DNA from: Xylaria sp. FL1777
Taxonomy: Eukaryota; Ascomycota; Sordariomycetes; Xylariales; Xylariaceae
Reading direction: 5' to 3'
Assembly (NCBI GenBank): GCA_022578965.1
Contig: MU400586.1
Location: forward strand, 62,001 to 126,000
DNA length: 64,000 nt
The notes beneath the pieces were generated by a model, which had not been told where the DNA came from, ran no database searches, and worked only from the letters and a program-made list of their open reading frames with translations. Position 1 is the stretch's first letter. Each line of letters begins with the position of its first letter. Both the position numbers and the translations under genes were made by a program. This document shows, one piece after another, positions 23,544 through 35,037 of this stretch.

Positions 23544-24079
23544 CTACGTCGACAGGTTAAACCGTTTCTTGTCCTTCCGCCGCTGCAGCGTCTTCCGCCC
23601 GTTTCGCGTCCTGAGACGGCTAAGGAATCCATGACGCCTCTTGCGGATCAGCCTGCTCGACCTCGCCAAGGTCCCTCTGGGGGCGCATCGGATCTGCTGC
23701 GGGCCTGCGAGCGCCGGGTGTGCTGTGATGGATGACTTGGGGACAATATCCACGACTCCCTCGGGAGCATTTGCGATACCAGTCGGCGAGGTCGTCGTGG
23801 TGGGCAGGCGGGAAAGAAGCGTGTTGCCGCTGTTGCATGGGCGGAAGACGGTGCCGTTGGAGGCGAGGATCGAGGGCCGAAGGTGCGGTAGGGAAGTGAA
23901 CGTTCTGTTACGGATCGACGTAAGCAAATTTAGCTGCAAATGAGCCGACTGGTATGAGCCGGAGTGCTTCGAAGGAAACCGTACCGTTTCGTGGCCAGCG
24001 TCTGCGTGGCCGTGGTATTCTTACAGGCCCGCGAAAGAGCCGCTCTCGCTGTCGACGATGCGAAGCTCCAAGACGACAT
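23544..24079 (-). CDS. Mitochondrial ribosomal protein bL34m
   Basis: Two exons: 24079-23985 and 23904-23544, about 151 aa. The C-terminal 40 residues carry the invariant L34 core (RKRRHGFLSRLRTRNGRKTL followed by QRRKDKKRF). The gene product belongs to the large subunit of the mitochondrial ribosome. The N-terminus built from exon 1 (MSSWSFASSTARAALSRA, then TLATKRTFTSLPHLRPSI) is rich in Ser/Ala/Arg with no acids, as expected for a mitochondrial targeting sequence. The exon join forms one Arg codon (CG|A), and the 80-nt intron has donor GTACGG, which is a weak donor. A non-ATG in-frame extension exists if the intron is ignored. The region between presequence and L34 core is long and variable, as in other fungal L34m proteins. 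Confidence 0.88.
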
Positions 24080-25909
24080 CTTGCCTACCCCTAAGAATGC
24101 CGCCTCTCACGTTGCCCCTCGTTCCCTTATCTCGCTGCTAGGGGTAGTCGGAGGTGCACAACTAGCTATGTTGCGACTTGGAGGAGCTACCTAGTACTGG
24201 TGATAAAGTCAGCTTTACGTAGCAGGTCGGTGGCAGATAGCTAGCCTGAAATTTCAGCAGCCAAGATTAATACACGGCCCGGCAGCAGCTGACAATCCAA
24301 AGAGTAAGACATCCTTTAGTAACTCACTATAGGTAACTGATTGGAAAGTCTGCGTATAACTTCGGAGCATTACTACAGAGTGAATCAAGCTACCTACCTC
24401 GTACTTGAAAATACAGTGGTCGTCGATGAAAAGGGTCTGTCTTCGGCTAAGAAATTGTCTCTAGCCAAGATAACAAATTTGCCTCTCATCCCGCCCGTGC
24501 ATTAGTCTGTGGGCAAGTAATCCAAGAACTAGGGAGCGATTCGATCAATAGCTAGCCAAACCATACTGAGAAACCGCGCTTGGAAGAGCTGGGCACTTAG
24601 TCGCGGCTGAGATCCTCTGGATACTCTGTGTTACGATGTGTATTAAATGCTCCCGTGTCTTGTCCTTGAGTTTTCTTGTTTCTTATGATCCGGTAAATTC
24701 TTCGATGCTGGTCGTAAAGATCTTGACTAGCTCGTTTCTTCATGTACGTAGCGCGGGGCTTCGGATATAATTTCAGGTTCGAACATCCTGCTTCTGAGCC
24801 GTAAATCGTCCGCGGCAAAAATTGGAAACCTGGCTCTTTGACCTTGGGTTTTCGATCGAGATGCTCGTCTACGAAGTATGTATGCCTAACTTATTCGCTC
24901 TATTTAGGCGTGGGAGATGACTGACCGAAGACAGTCCTTGTTTTAGAATACAACCAGACTGAAAGCTATACCTAACACACTGGGCATTGGATGTGCACGC
25001 CAATACTCAATACTGACACGTTGTGAGATGAAGATAGGAATGCATAATATGTAACTGGGCAAGAGGCTTATCGTTTATGTTAATATACCTAACTACATGA
25101 AACCTAGAGGTTTACTTAGATTGCCTAAATAGGCCAACTTCGACATAAGTATGGACACATGAACAAGACTCTGTCCATGTGATATACTGTAGCAGCAGCT
25201 CGAGGAACCCGGTATTGACGCGTTCTAGGCACTTGATTCGACTTCAGATAAGAGTGGTATCTTCTTCATGGCCGGGCTCGAGGCACCAGCACACAATGAA
25301 AATAAGTAAAGACATCAAAAATTGCGTCCGGTACGATCCCGAAGGATAATACAGAGCAGTCGACTCCGCGCTGTGCAATGCAGGTCTCCCACCCTACTGC
25401 TCAAAATCCAGGAGCTTCAAACAGTCGAACAAGGTAAGTATGAAGAAGAAAAGGAGAAGAAAGGTCGAAAGAGACGGGAGGGAGACCAGCTATATATACA
25501 GGTTTCAAAGGCGGTGTGAGAGGCGGTCAGAGATTAGACCGGCAGAATTCCGTGCTAGGCTGCAATGGGAGACCCACCTACAAGGTACGTACCTTCCCAA
25601 CTTCTGCGGCGCAAACAAATTAGACAGGTTCTTGATAGACTGCTTAACAAAGCAATCTCTACTAGGTGTACATTCACGAATTGCCCAGTTTATGCTATTA
25701 TTTCCGTAGCTATACTATTATATTTATTAGGTAGTTAAAAGTTTTCGTAACTATTTCTAAGTAGCTTCCGGAGATTCAACAGCCAACATTATTTTCTGTG
25801 CCTTCAAGTTCTTACTCCGTAACTAGAGGCAGACCTTCATTCTAGGTGGCGGAAAGTCATTTCTCTATCATCTCTATTCGGTTGTACATGTCGGCTTTAT
25901 TCAGACATC
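24080..25909. other. Intergenic, no gene recognised
   Basis: About 1.8 kb between divergent bL34m (-) and the APH-like gene (+). Moderately AT-rich. A basic open frame near 25440-25709 has no recognisable domain and starts in a purine-rich low-complexity tract, so I do not call it. No RNA gene seen. Confidence 0.5.
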
Positions 25910-26806
25910 ATGGATCACTACACCAATCTACCAACACACCCGTATTTCCGCACACCTGCTGAGTTGCCTGCTCCATTGCCAACCACAGCCGATATTGAGA
26001 ACGAAACGGATGAGATTCGCACCAATTACCACCCTGATTGCCGACGCATAGTCGTTATAGGAAAGCAATTTGTTGCTAAGTTCGGTTCAAAAGTCAAAGA
26101 GAATGAAGGCTATGCTCTGCTCTTCCTGGAGAAGATGTGCCCGTCTTTCCCCGTCCCCCGACTACATGCGATGTACAAAGCGGGCGAGAGACTATATATT
26201 GTCATGGATTACAAACCGGGGACAAACCTTCTCACCCTGTGGCCAACCTTGAATCAAGAAGAGAAGATGTCCATCGCCAAGCAGCTCAGGAAGAAGATGG
26301 ATCAAATTCGCTCTATTGCATCCCCTGGGATCTTCAGCGATGTGACTGGCGGCCCTCTGAAGCACCGTTGGTTTTTCTGGTGGCCCGACCCGAGAATCAG
26401 CGGTCCATTTCAAACCGAAGAAGATTTTAACAAAGGCCTCGTACTTCGGATGCAGAAGACCTGGGAGGACAACAGCACACAAGGGTGGCTTGCGGAATTC
26501 TTCGCACGACACCTCCCCGGTACACTACAGGGTCATCCGAGTGTATTCACGCACTCGGATTTTCACCGGGGTAACGTCCTTGTGAAGGAAACAAATGAGA
26601 ATCCCCCGGGTGCCAGGCAGTTCGAAGTTACTGCTATCATTGATTGGGAATCTGCAGGGTGGTATCCAAGCTATTGGGAGTATGCTAGATGCTTCATGGA
26701 TTTCAATTGGGCGGATGATTGGCTTGAAATGGTTGAGCACATCATAAAACCCTATCCGTCAGAAGCAGCATTTCTCAAGCTTATTCGAATGGACATCGAG
26801 TTTTAA
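25910..26806 (+). CDS. APH-fold phosphotransferase-like kinase
   Basis: Single exon of 298 codons starting at ATG 25910. It has the protein-kinase-like fold of the aminoglycoside phosphotransferase/choline kinase superfamily. Visible motifs are the ATP-lobe Lys region (FVAKFGSKVKENEG), the hinge LYIVMDYKPGTNLL, the catalytic loop HSDFHRGNVLV (Asp near residue 216) and the Mg-binding IIDWESAGWYPSYWEYAR (Asp near 245). Fungal genomes carry many such genes with unknown small-molecule substrates; nothing suggests antibiotic resistance. It is somewhat isolated, with about 1.8 kb upstream and a palindrome plus AT-rich DNA downstream, and could be an accessory gene. Confidence 0.85.
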   Translation: MDHYTNLPTHPYFRTPAELPAPLPTTADIENETDEIRTNYHPDCRRIVVIGKQFVAKFGSKVKENEGYALLFLEKMCPSFPVPRLHAMYKAGERLYIVMDYKPGTNLLTLWPTLNQEEKMSIAKQLRKKMDQIRSIASPGIFSDVTGGPLKHRWFFWWPDPRISGPFQTEEDFNKGLVLRMQKTWEDNSTQGWLAEFFARHLPGTLQGHPSVFTHSDFHRGNVLVKETNENPPGARQFEVTAIIDWESAGWYPSYWEYARCFMDFNWADDWLEMVEHIIKPYPSEAAFLKLIRMDIEF

Positions 26807-26946
26807 GGCTTGGAAATAGAGCTAGAAATGTTATTTTTGAACTTATGTAGCAAAATCATAAAACGACAAGATGAAAAGTGAGAGTGAAGAATGAGAGGGT
26901 TGTTTAAGAAAAGGGCTTGTAGCTAAAAAGGCCGCAGAATTTCTAT

Positions 26947-27033
26947 CCCCACCTGTGGCTATGGTGGCTTAGCTAGATAGCTAGGTGGGGTCCATGCCTA
27001 AGGCAATTGCTACGCAATTGCCTGCAGGACCCC
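26947..27033. repeat. Overlapping inverted repeats (alternative hairpins)
   Basis: Arm CCCCACCT (26947-26954) pairs with AGGTGGGG (26983-26990). The second arm overlaps GGGGTCC (26987-26993), which pairs with GGACCCC (27027-27033). Inside the second hairpin TGC/GCA and a perfect GGCAATTGC (27002-27010) / GCAATTGCC (27014-27022) stem close on a 3-nt loop. The two hairpins share the GGGG arm, so only one can form at a time. A further CAATTGCC lies at about 27067. It could be a decayed miniature transposon or a structured 3' UTR. Confidence 0.65.
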
Positions 27034-27099
27034 CCTCCTTCCAATCTACATCACACTGTATATGCTCAATTGCCTCACTACCCATAGTAGACCTTACTA

Positions 27100-27195
27100 A
27101 AAAGTAAATGTATATTTTTTATATTAATTAACGCTACAATTTATTTATATATATTTTTTTAATTTATTTAGCTAAGGTTTAATGTTAAGAAAACT
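27100..27195. repeat. Extremely AT-rich patch
   Basis: Roughly 95 nt made almost only of A and T, immediately after the inverted repeats. This is the kind of composition left by repeat-induced point mutation in ascomycetes, but AT-rich spacers also arise otherwise. Confidence 0.5.
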
Positions 27196-27696
27196 AATTT
27201 AGGTAGGGCTGGTCCGTGCTTCCTGAGGTCTCTGCACAGCAACTGTCGCACGGTGTACACCATGGCCTGTGCTTCCTACAAGCCACAAGCCCCTCCAGTC
27301 CCTGTCCGAACGCGTCTCGGCCATTTACCGACTTTAGCTTTCGCGCACCAATTTGTCTCTTTACGCGTTCATTGGAGTGGGTATGCCCCCATCACTTCTT
27401 TCAACTACAAACGTGACCTCAATTCAACCACCACGATTGCGAAACGATTCGGTTGATAGTGGGATTGACTCTTGTCTCTTTGTTCAAGCTTACCTGGACA
27501 TTGCTTGTGCCTAGTTGTACCACCTCCTCGCCTAGACCACGTCTCTTTGTACTACTACAACCGCCGCGCCCTATCCTAGTAACCTCGATCAGCTCCATCG
27601 TCCGAGTCTCTTGTCCCCATTCCAGCCTTCTCGCACCAGTGTATACTGGGCACACAACACCGTTACCGATGAGCCTCGTCGCTCCGTCCCCTATCA

Positions 27697-29813
27697 ATGC
27701 CTCTTTCGCCGTTGTCTCCGAACGTGCAGGTGTTTCAAGGAGTAGCTAAGGACGGGTCCCATCACGCTTCCATTGATGCCCTGGGCTGCGAGAATCTTTC
27801 TTCACAGAATCCTCCCACCATGCCTACCTCAGCAGTAGACTGTCAGCCTCGTAGGTCTTTCGCACCCTCTCCAGTTCCTCCCTTGTTCGCTCTTCCTTCG
27901 TCTACCCCCCTTGGTACTCCAAGCCCACTCAGCAACTGTAGCCATCCCCTTGTTTTGAGCATCCCCCTAATGAATGCCCTCTTTAGAGCCATCTAGCGTG
28001 CCTACTATTAAGATGGTATCCACTTCAGAAAGCAGTCCAACTGCTCTCACCGAAGCTGGCTCCAGCACACCCGCTCACGATTCACCCTCCTCACAAGCCA
28101 GATCCTCCGAGTCTCATCCCCCGTCTAAGACCACATCGGTACGCCCAGTGCAACAACACGATATCCCAAAACCTCATGCGACTACAAAGAGGAAGCGTAA
28201 CACGGCAACAGAAGAAAAAGAAAGAGAACGTGCAGAAAAAAAGCAGAAGCAAGACAAAGCTGCAGCGGAAAAAGCCAGGATTGCAGCTGAGAAGGAAGCT
28301 GAGAGAGTCGCTAAGGCTACTAAGAAGGCTCTCGCTGATATAGAAAAGGAAGCTAATAAAGCTGCTAAAGCTGCTAAAGCTGCCGAGAAGGCCAAGGCAG
28401 ACGCTGTGAAAGAAGCTAAGAGGCAGAAGAAGCAGGAAGAGGAGCTCGCGGCCCAAGCGAAGAAAGAGAAACAACAGAATTTGATGGCCAGCTTCTTAAA
28501 AAAGCCTCCTACTACACCCTCCAAGTCGAGTACCCATTCTGCCAATACTCTCAAAGCTAATACCACAAGCCCTTCTACACCCAAACAGGAAGTTAAGCCC
28601 ACTAAATCTGCATATGAACTCAACTTCAAGCCTTTTTTTGTCAAGCCTGGAGTGACTATGGCAGCACCTCTACTACAAATGGACAATGAGACAAAAGAGA
28701 TAAAGGAGGGTATCCTTGATGAATATATACGTGGCGATCGAGGCGAATATAGCCCAAAACATCCATTCAATGCCGTAGAGACGTTCGACTTGGCATTTCC
28801 ACAACAACGTGGTATTATCCCGCCTAGTGTTAAGAAGATTATGGAGAGGATACACGGAGACCCATACCAGAACACATTCGGCCTCACAAACGCAAGAAGC
28901 GAGTCTCAAACCGAGAAACTTTTCAGCAGTGCACAAGATGCGCTTGACGTTGTTCCTATGAAATACATCCGCTTTTACGAGGACGTCAGACCAGCATACT
29001 GCGGCACAATTACAACGCCTATGACATACCATAAGCTCCGAATGCTTTCTCGTAGGCCAGCGGGGAAAATATTACCGTTAGCTTATGACTATGACTCAGA
29101 AGCCGAGTGGGTTGAAGATGACGGTGAGGATCTCGACGACGCTGAAGACGAGGAAGAAGATGTCGAAGGGGATGAAGAAATGGATGACTTCGTAGATGAC
29201 TCAGAAGCCGTTCCCACGATTATCCGACCAGGTTTTCAGACTGACAGTTTGCCGATCAGCACGGGGCTGTGCTTTGAGAACCGAAAGCGATTGGGGCCTT
29301 CTCCTACGGTGTACAATTACCGATTAGAGTTTCTACTCGGTAAGTCCAGTTTCTTGTCGCATTACGAGTCTTGACTAACAATTCTTAGATTCCCTGGAAC
29401 ATCACTCTATGATAGATCCTTTCTCTACTGAATACTGGCCAGTACCAGTAAAGAAAGCCCTAGGGACTGCTCCATCATCATCAACGCAAGGAACGATTAC
29501 TTCTATGCTACCCCCGTCCGTCCCCCGAGATACACCATCCGCCACGTGTATAACCGCTGCGTTAGATGGGAAAGATGGAATTCCGCGGGATCTACTTCAG
29601 GATTTCAAACGAGCTTTGTTAAGTGACGAGTGCAAGGATTACTCCAAGGCTACAGTTGTTGAGATGCTAGCCAAGAAGTTTACTAGTTGTACCAAAGCAC
29701 AGGTGAGGGTGACGTTGGATACGATTGCCCACCGTGTCACACCAGTCGGCGAAACGAAGAGATCTGTCAAGATATGGGCCCTTTTGCCCGGTTTTAGCCT
29801 CGAGAAAGACTAA
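27697..29813 (+). CDS. RLF2: Chromatin assembly factor 1 large subunit (CAF-1 p150/Cac1)
   Basis: Model: 27697-27850, 27987-29339, 29389-29813; about 643 aa. CAF-1 deposits H3-H4 on newly replicated DNA together with PCNA. The first exon is inferred: MPLSPLSPNVQ resembles other filamentous-fungal Cac1 N-termini, the donor GTAGGT and the acceptor CTAAT...CTTTAG keep the frame, but an ATG at 27974 would give a shorter protein. The KER region (about residues 119-215) is a long Lys/Glu/Arg/Ala coiled coil. It ends in a PIP-box-like QQNLMASFLKK for PCNA. The conserved block KYIRFYEDVRPAYCGT is followed by the YDYDSEAEW motif and the acidic ED region that binds histones (about 420-465). A C-terminal winged-helix-like segment (LLQDFKRALLSDE...) closes the protein. 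Confidence 0.9.
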
Positions 29814-31446
29814 ATTGTTGAGGATTAACATTGTGTCTTACGGAGTTGTACGGAGTTCGGAGGGGTAACCTCAGCGATACCAACCACATCTTTGAGTATG
29901 CTTTTATTTGACTTAGAGAAATATTGCTCGCATATTATATGCCCATACATTGCTGATAGAGAGCACGGCTGCATGGGTTATGTTACTCTTCATTGCAGGA
30001 AAGAAGGGAAGCCACCAAAACCTTGTACATAGAGAGACATTGAGACGGCGCAAATAGTGTCATTCTTCCGAATGATTTGTCTTGGTCCGTAGATGATGTA
30101 AAGAGGTAGGGCTCAGGAGACAAGGAGACGGGACGGTAATGAAAACTATGATGACCCAATATCCAATGCTTGAATAATTGATATGTGAGTGACAGATCTA
30201 GTCAACTTCGTCAGGCTTAAATTCAGACTTCATTCTCGCTTATAGCCAGAGTTCTGTAAATGCATACGTCCTCTCTGGTCAATACCTCCTACTAGAGGCT
30301 CTGTATCTTCATATGTCCAAGGCTACCTTCACAGTCACAAAGCTTAAATGGCCATTACCATAGAATCAAAATATCGAACAAGCGATCGGGGGGAATTATT
30401 GCAACCGTCAAATCTCCCCCGACAAGATTGTCTATGAATTTCTGTTCTTTTCTAATGCTTCTTCGATGAGCTCGAAATCTAGGGCATGAGAAGCTGGGAA
30501 AGAGATATCAAACGCTACAAAGACTAATCTGGATAGATAAAGAGGTAAACCCAGAAGAATTGTTTGTTGCCAACGATCAAACTATAAGTATAGATTATGA
30601 TTATTGTTGTTGCGGAAGGGGGACATTAAACTCCCTTATACCCAGGCTACTTCTCCGTCCTGTAAGTTTAACATCATGATAAAGTTCTCCAGGCGTAGAT
30701 ATGAATTGCCTGGGAAAGACATTCACTTTACTGTAACTTAATAAGTCGATGGAGTACAACTCAAATCGCTGACCATGGGATTACTTATTGTTCCAGACCA
30801 ACGCGACCATGCCTCGACGAAAACTCAAACATAGTACACAAAAATGGTTGAAAATTAATATCAATGCTATGAGGCTTCTTCACAAGTAGCTGATCATACA
30901 GCAGCAGGTATTTGCTAATTTCCTACAATACAGAGACAGCTAAACAAGCGAGCTAGTGCCGGTTGGCTGAATTTCCAAAGCCTTCCCGCTAGGAGCTCGC
31001 GCCAACCATAGAGGAACCCTTTCAAATGCCATTCGATATCACCTATCCCAACCGTTCAATTCATTCGTTCAAACATGCTGCCCATTGCTCATACTGAGTC
31101 ATGATAGGGTATGCCCTCCGCTATTCATACATATAAAAGCTCCGGGTTGCTGCTACGCTTTACCCCGTATGTCGCTATTTTAGGTAATATAATTTAATAG
31201 ACCCTCCCGCGTCAGGGCAGATCTGTTATGATCACCGGCAGCGAGTGGTACGCTCGCCGGTTGGATACTCATCAAGTTAATTGTACTTTTGCAAACTTGG
31301 CTTTGTTCCTCTTTCCTGGATTGAACGGCCCTCGTACCGCACCTCAGTGGGTTTATAAAGGCGTTTGCTATCTCCCTATTTCTAGGGAAAGATTCTGGTA
31401 AAACTAGCTGTCGGCCGTGCAATGACTGCAAAAGAGCTTGATGATC
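29814..31446. other. Intergenic, convergent 3' ends
   Basis: About 1.6 kb between CAF-1 (+) and the eIF4E gene (-). This is longer than convergent UTRs need. I see no coding frame, repeat or RNA gene in it. Confidence 0.5.
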
Positions 31447-32612
31447 CTATGATCTTTGATCTTCCTGCGTCTGTCGGGACTTATTATGGATGCGCTTTTC
31501 GCTGTGATGATTATGAGCTTTCTCGCGGCGTGATTCTTCAATCATGCTTCGCTGCTGCATGCTGGCGTCGTGGCTCTTCCACTCGATTCGCGTGTCATTC
31601 GGGCATCCAAGTATGCGGCGCATCGTCTCACTATTGGGTATGACGGTCAGCTTTAATACTTTGTCTGAGGCTTGGTAGTGGTACATACCGAATCTTCAAA
31701 ACCTTTTGTCCTGTGTTTCGGGTCCAAATACTGAGAACGTCCTCTCCATTGCGCATACTAAGCACAATACCGCAGATTTCATCGGATTCGTCCCCAAATT
31801 GATCACCAACGCAGGCCATGATTAGGTCCTCATAGTAACGGTCCGCAACGCCTTTCTTCAGCCGTAGTATCCATTTCCCACCATGCTTGTTTTCTTCGTC
31901 TTCCCATATTGGACGGACCCCTTCCTTGAAGAGATGGTAGTCCGACACTGTGGGGAGTGAGGATGGCCGTTTCAGGTGAGAGTAGGCCAGCCAAAAGTCC
32001 TCTGCTGTTTTGATAGACATCATAGCGTGTAGTGTCTTGTCATATTCAATGTAGCCATTCGCCTTGGTGATGGGGGGCCTATACCAAAAAACCCAAGTGT
32101 CCCGAAGGGCGTGCGAGGACACGGCGGGGGCTTGCTGCTCTGTCTCTGATATGGAGCTCATGGATGGTTTTCCAACGGCAGTGGAACGCACGGCTTCCTT
32201 CGCAGACTTCTCTGCCGAGGGCGTCTTGGTCCCGACCGCACCCATTGCTTGCTCAAACGGATTCGCAGACGTCTTCGGGGTCTTAGCTGAGCCGAACGAC
32301 GCGAATGCGCCCGAGCCGAGACCAAACTGGTTGGCACCCCCGGCGCTCGTGGGGGAGGCTAAAGCACCGGGTGTAGTGGGGGCGAAGGGGTTGTTGGAGC
32401 GGCCATGAGAGGAATTGCCGCCATTCCTGCGGGAGAGGCTCGAGAAGTCTCGGGGAGTGGTATTATCAACCGACCCGGTAGTGCCCAGCGAGAGATTGCT
32501 GGCGCTGGTGCTGCTTTTGTCTTCATGTGAGCAAACACGCCTCCACAACGATCAGCACACGGGACCAGACATACTTGTTGCGACGAGTCCATATTGATTC
32601 CTGTTTGTCCAT
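31447..32612 (-). CDS. Class II eIF4E-like cap-binding protein (4E-HP type)
   Basis: Three exons: 32612-32575, 32513-31689 and 31630-31447, about 348 aa. The N-terminal half is disordered and rich in Ser/Asn/Pro with FGLGSGAFASFGSAKTPKT, typical of filamentous-fungal eIF4E2-like proteins. The eIF4E fold starts at LRDTWVFWYRPP, with AEDFWLAYSHLKRPSSLP, the cap-binding acidic region VRPIWEDEENKHGGKW and SIWTRNTG. The Trp at the first cap-stacking site is replaced by Tyr in WYRPP, as in class II (4E-HP/eIF4E2) factors, which usually repress specific mRNAs rather than start general translation. After the last intron the protein continues KIRETMRRILGCP and ends in a basic tail. The first intron acceptor (ACAAAAG) is inferred from frame; nearby alternatives exist. 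Confidence 0.9.
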
Positions 32613-33303
32613 GGCGATGGATTGTTGCTCGCAGCCTGTGGTCTAGCAGCTTTGGAGTGGATGAAACGTGGGCACACCCCGTGGTTTCTCTTGGGACCTA
32701 GGCAATGCGACAGGACAGGCTAATTCTGTGATGGAGTTGGCGATCTCCTGACCCCCCCTTCAATGTGGTCTCGTTTCGACGAGGGGTGTGGCAAGCAGAT
32801 GGACGCGGGCAGGTATTCCAGGCTGTGTAAAAACGACGACGGGCGATGATGCTGTTTCGGACGGTCGAGTTTCCCTGCGAGGGTCGTGTGTGAAAGAGCT
32901 TAAGTGTGTGTGAGACAACGGAAGGACGTCGAAGTCGAACACGGTGAAACAACACGAGAGCGGCAACGGCGACGGATTGGGGCAATTAATGATCTGCGGC
33001 GGCGATTCAGAACTAGCACACAAGAGAGATGCAGCGGAGAATTGATATAAGTAGCGGTGACGGTTTGAAAAAATTACGAACTGTCTAGTAGGCTGGGTTA
33101 TGCTGGAGAAAGATTTGGTTGCACCTTATTAGTCTGTGAATAAGAGCTCGAAATGTTTTCACGACCACGGCCAAACCCAGATGCGCCGTCGACTGACCCC
33201 AATTCTAGGTACTTAGGCAGGTACCTGACTGCATGTGGCGTTGGCTGTTGCTGTTGTTGTACCTGACCAAGGGCGCTAACGAATCAGTGCCCAAGTAGGT
33301 AGT

Positions 33304-33336
33304 GCTGCTTGCTGCTGCTGCTGTTGCTGCTGCTGC
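33304..33336. repeat. (GCT)n microsatellite
   Basis: Eleven near-perfect GCT/GTT triplets about 700 nt upstream of the eIF4E start. A shorter GTT/GCT run lies at about 33242-33260. Confidence 0.75.
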
Positions 33337-33390
33337 GTGCACACTGCAAAGGCTAAAAGGCTACGACAGCTAGCAGCCCTGAAGCAGTAC

Positions 33391-33415
33391 TTACCTACCT
33401 ACCTAGGTAGGTACC
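33391..33415. repeat. TACC/GGTA palindromic repeat
   Basis: Three TACC units followed by their inverted complement, forming a self-complementary tract upstream of the eIF4E gene. Same family as the repeats near 9.0, 38.8 and 53.7 kb. Confidence 0.65.
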
Positions 33416-34692
33416 ACCACAATGTACTGCTGTGGTGTGGCCATCCTTCTTTACCACGTTTTCGCTCCACAGCACGCTGTTTGCAGCCCGAAGGCATGTA
33501 CCAAGGTACCTAGGCCAAGGTGGGATTCTAGTACCTTTGAACCAGACCTCGGCGAACGGTGAGACATATTCCGAAATTCTGGGGACCGCAGTCTAAGTGG
33601 GCACCTGGCTCGGTTCTACATTTTGTCACCACTTTTTTTTTTAGAGTAGTTTTTTCTTCTTTTCTCCCTTCAAACATTTGCAAGACCACCGACTCAAATC
33701 ATCGTCAGCCTGCCCTTTCCTCCACGCTGCTGCCGATTCCGATGTGTGTGTCAAGAGTAATTTCTCTCAAGAATCCCTTGCCTAAAACCATCATCACGAG
33801 GGCCCTTAATTGTTGGCCTCCCATGATGCGATGATGACCTGAAGCAATGTACAACGGCCCCCATGTCTTATCCAACAGTAAACATAATCGACATGACCTT
33901 GTACACCGTAACAGCTCCCATGGAAGTGAGTTCATGTGCTTTCCATTTTCCTCTTGCATTGATGAGACCATGCAGAAAGGTAATCTGAGGAGTTCAGCCA
34001 GCGTAAACATCTTCATTTCCTATGGATTTGTTGATGCTATGGTCGAACTTGCAGAGAACGGGCACAGATCTGAGCATATCGCCTTTCGATGTCTCGCTTC
34101 CGGCAAAGTGATAAGAAGCTAGCAAAGCTGACATTGTCTCAAACAGTAGGGATTAAAATGGCCAGCTGGAATATGTGCATTTGCCTTGATCAATTATAAA
34201 TAATTATATGTTGATAGGGAATTCTCTGTTGAGTAAAGTCTGTTTATCTAAAGACGCACTAGATACCTTACTTACTGGTTCTATTTACTCTTGCTGCCTT
34301 CTCATACAGGATCCCCATTTTTTGGACAGGAAAGATTTAACAGTTAAGAAACCAAACATTTGTGGAAAGACTACTGTTAACATCTATTCTATCTCTCATT
34401 ACGTACTTAACACGCTTCTACGCATACCTTTTAACAGACCCCTTAACTTCATCTAGTACATCCAATATTTGAACACATGCACCAATAAAACCTCCTTCAT
34501 CCTAAATATCATAAAGAAGAAAAAATAACATAGGACGCTTTCCATCAGAAAGCAGAAATACTGGCCTAGCAGTGGCAAACTACTTTTCTACACATCTTGT
34601 ACCCTAGACATAGTCAATATTACACAACTACAGGGGCACAAAACATTTGCTAACTACCTAGTCTAGTTAGGAGAATAAATTCTGAAACAACA

Positions 34693-35037
34693 TTATATTG
34701 CACATCTTTTAATAGTCATGCTGCTCACTAGTAATACTGAATCTAGGCACCTATTAATCGTCTTTGAGCAGATCTGGATCTCTGCTATCCCCTTCCACCG
34801 CAATCGAGCTGCAGAATGAGATGTACAGTAGTTCATGCCGAAGTCCATCTTATCCTGTGATGCATGGGGGTGTTCAGACCGGATATGATACCGGATATCT
34901 GAAACCTCCTTTAGATACCTGCGGCCGGCCTTCTGGACGATATCAATGATTTCTTCCGTACGCAAGTCGCGCCACTGTGTCAACTCCACCACCGGGTCCA
35001 GTCTTCCTGTACCTGGATCGATATCTAGGTATCGCAA
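34693..35037 (-). other. Uncertain open frame, possible gene remnant
   Basis: A 114-codon open frame beginning at TTG rather than ATG. The middle part (WRDLRTEEIIDIVQKAGRR, then YLKEVSDIRYHIRSEH) has the mixed composition of a real amphipathic protein, while the last 20 residues do not. I recognise no family. It could be an exon of a decayed or unannotated gene in the AT-rich interval, or chance. Confidence 0.2.

Larger units (their letters stand above)
26807..27696. other. Intergenic with palindromes and AT-rich patch
   Basis: About 890 nt between the APH-like gene and the CAF-1 gene, both (+). The left part holds two overlapping inverted repeats (26947-27033) and an extremely AT-rich patch (about 27100-27195). 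The right part (27216-27696) is pyrimidine-rich and probably the CAF-1 promoter and leader. Confidence 0.6.

Noticed and set aside
24770..24800. GGTTCGAAC motif suggestive of a tRNA T-loop
   Set aside because: No matching acceptor stem, D-arm or anticodon arm could be drawn around it. The same holds for similar motifs near 4755 and 62950.
25440..25709. Basic 89-codon frame before the APH-like gene
   Set aside because: Begins in a purine-rich low-complexity tract, has no recognisable domain, and no splice partners were found.
28174..28887. Long minus-strand frame opposite the CAF-1 KER region
   Set aside because: It is the Phe/Ser/Leu-rich complement of Lys/Glu/Ala codons. The plus strand has clear CAF-1 domains.
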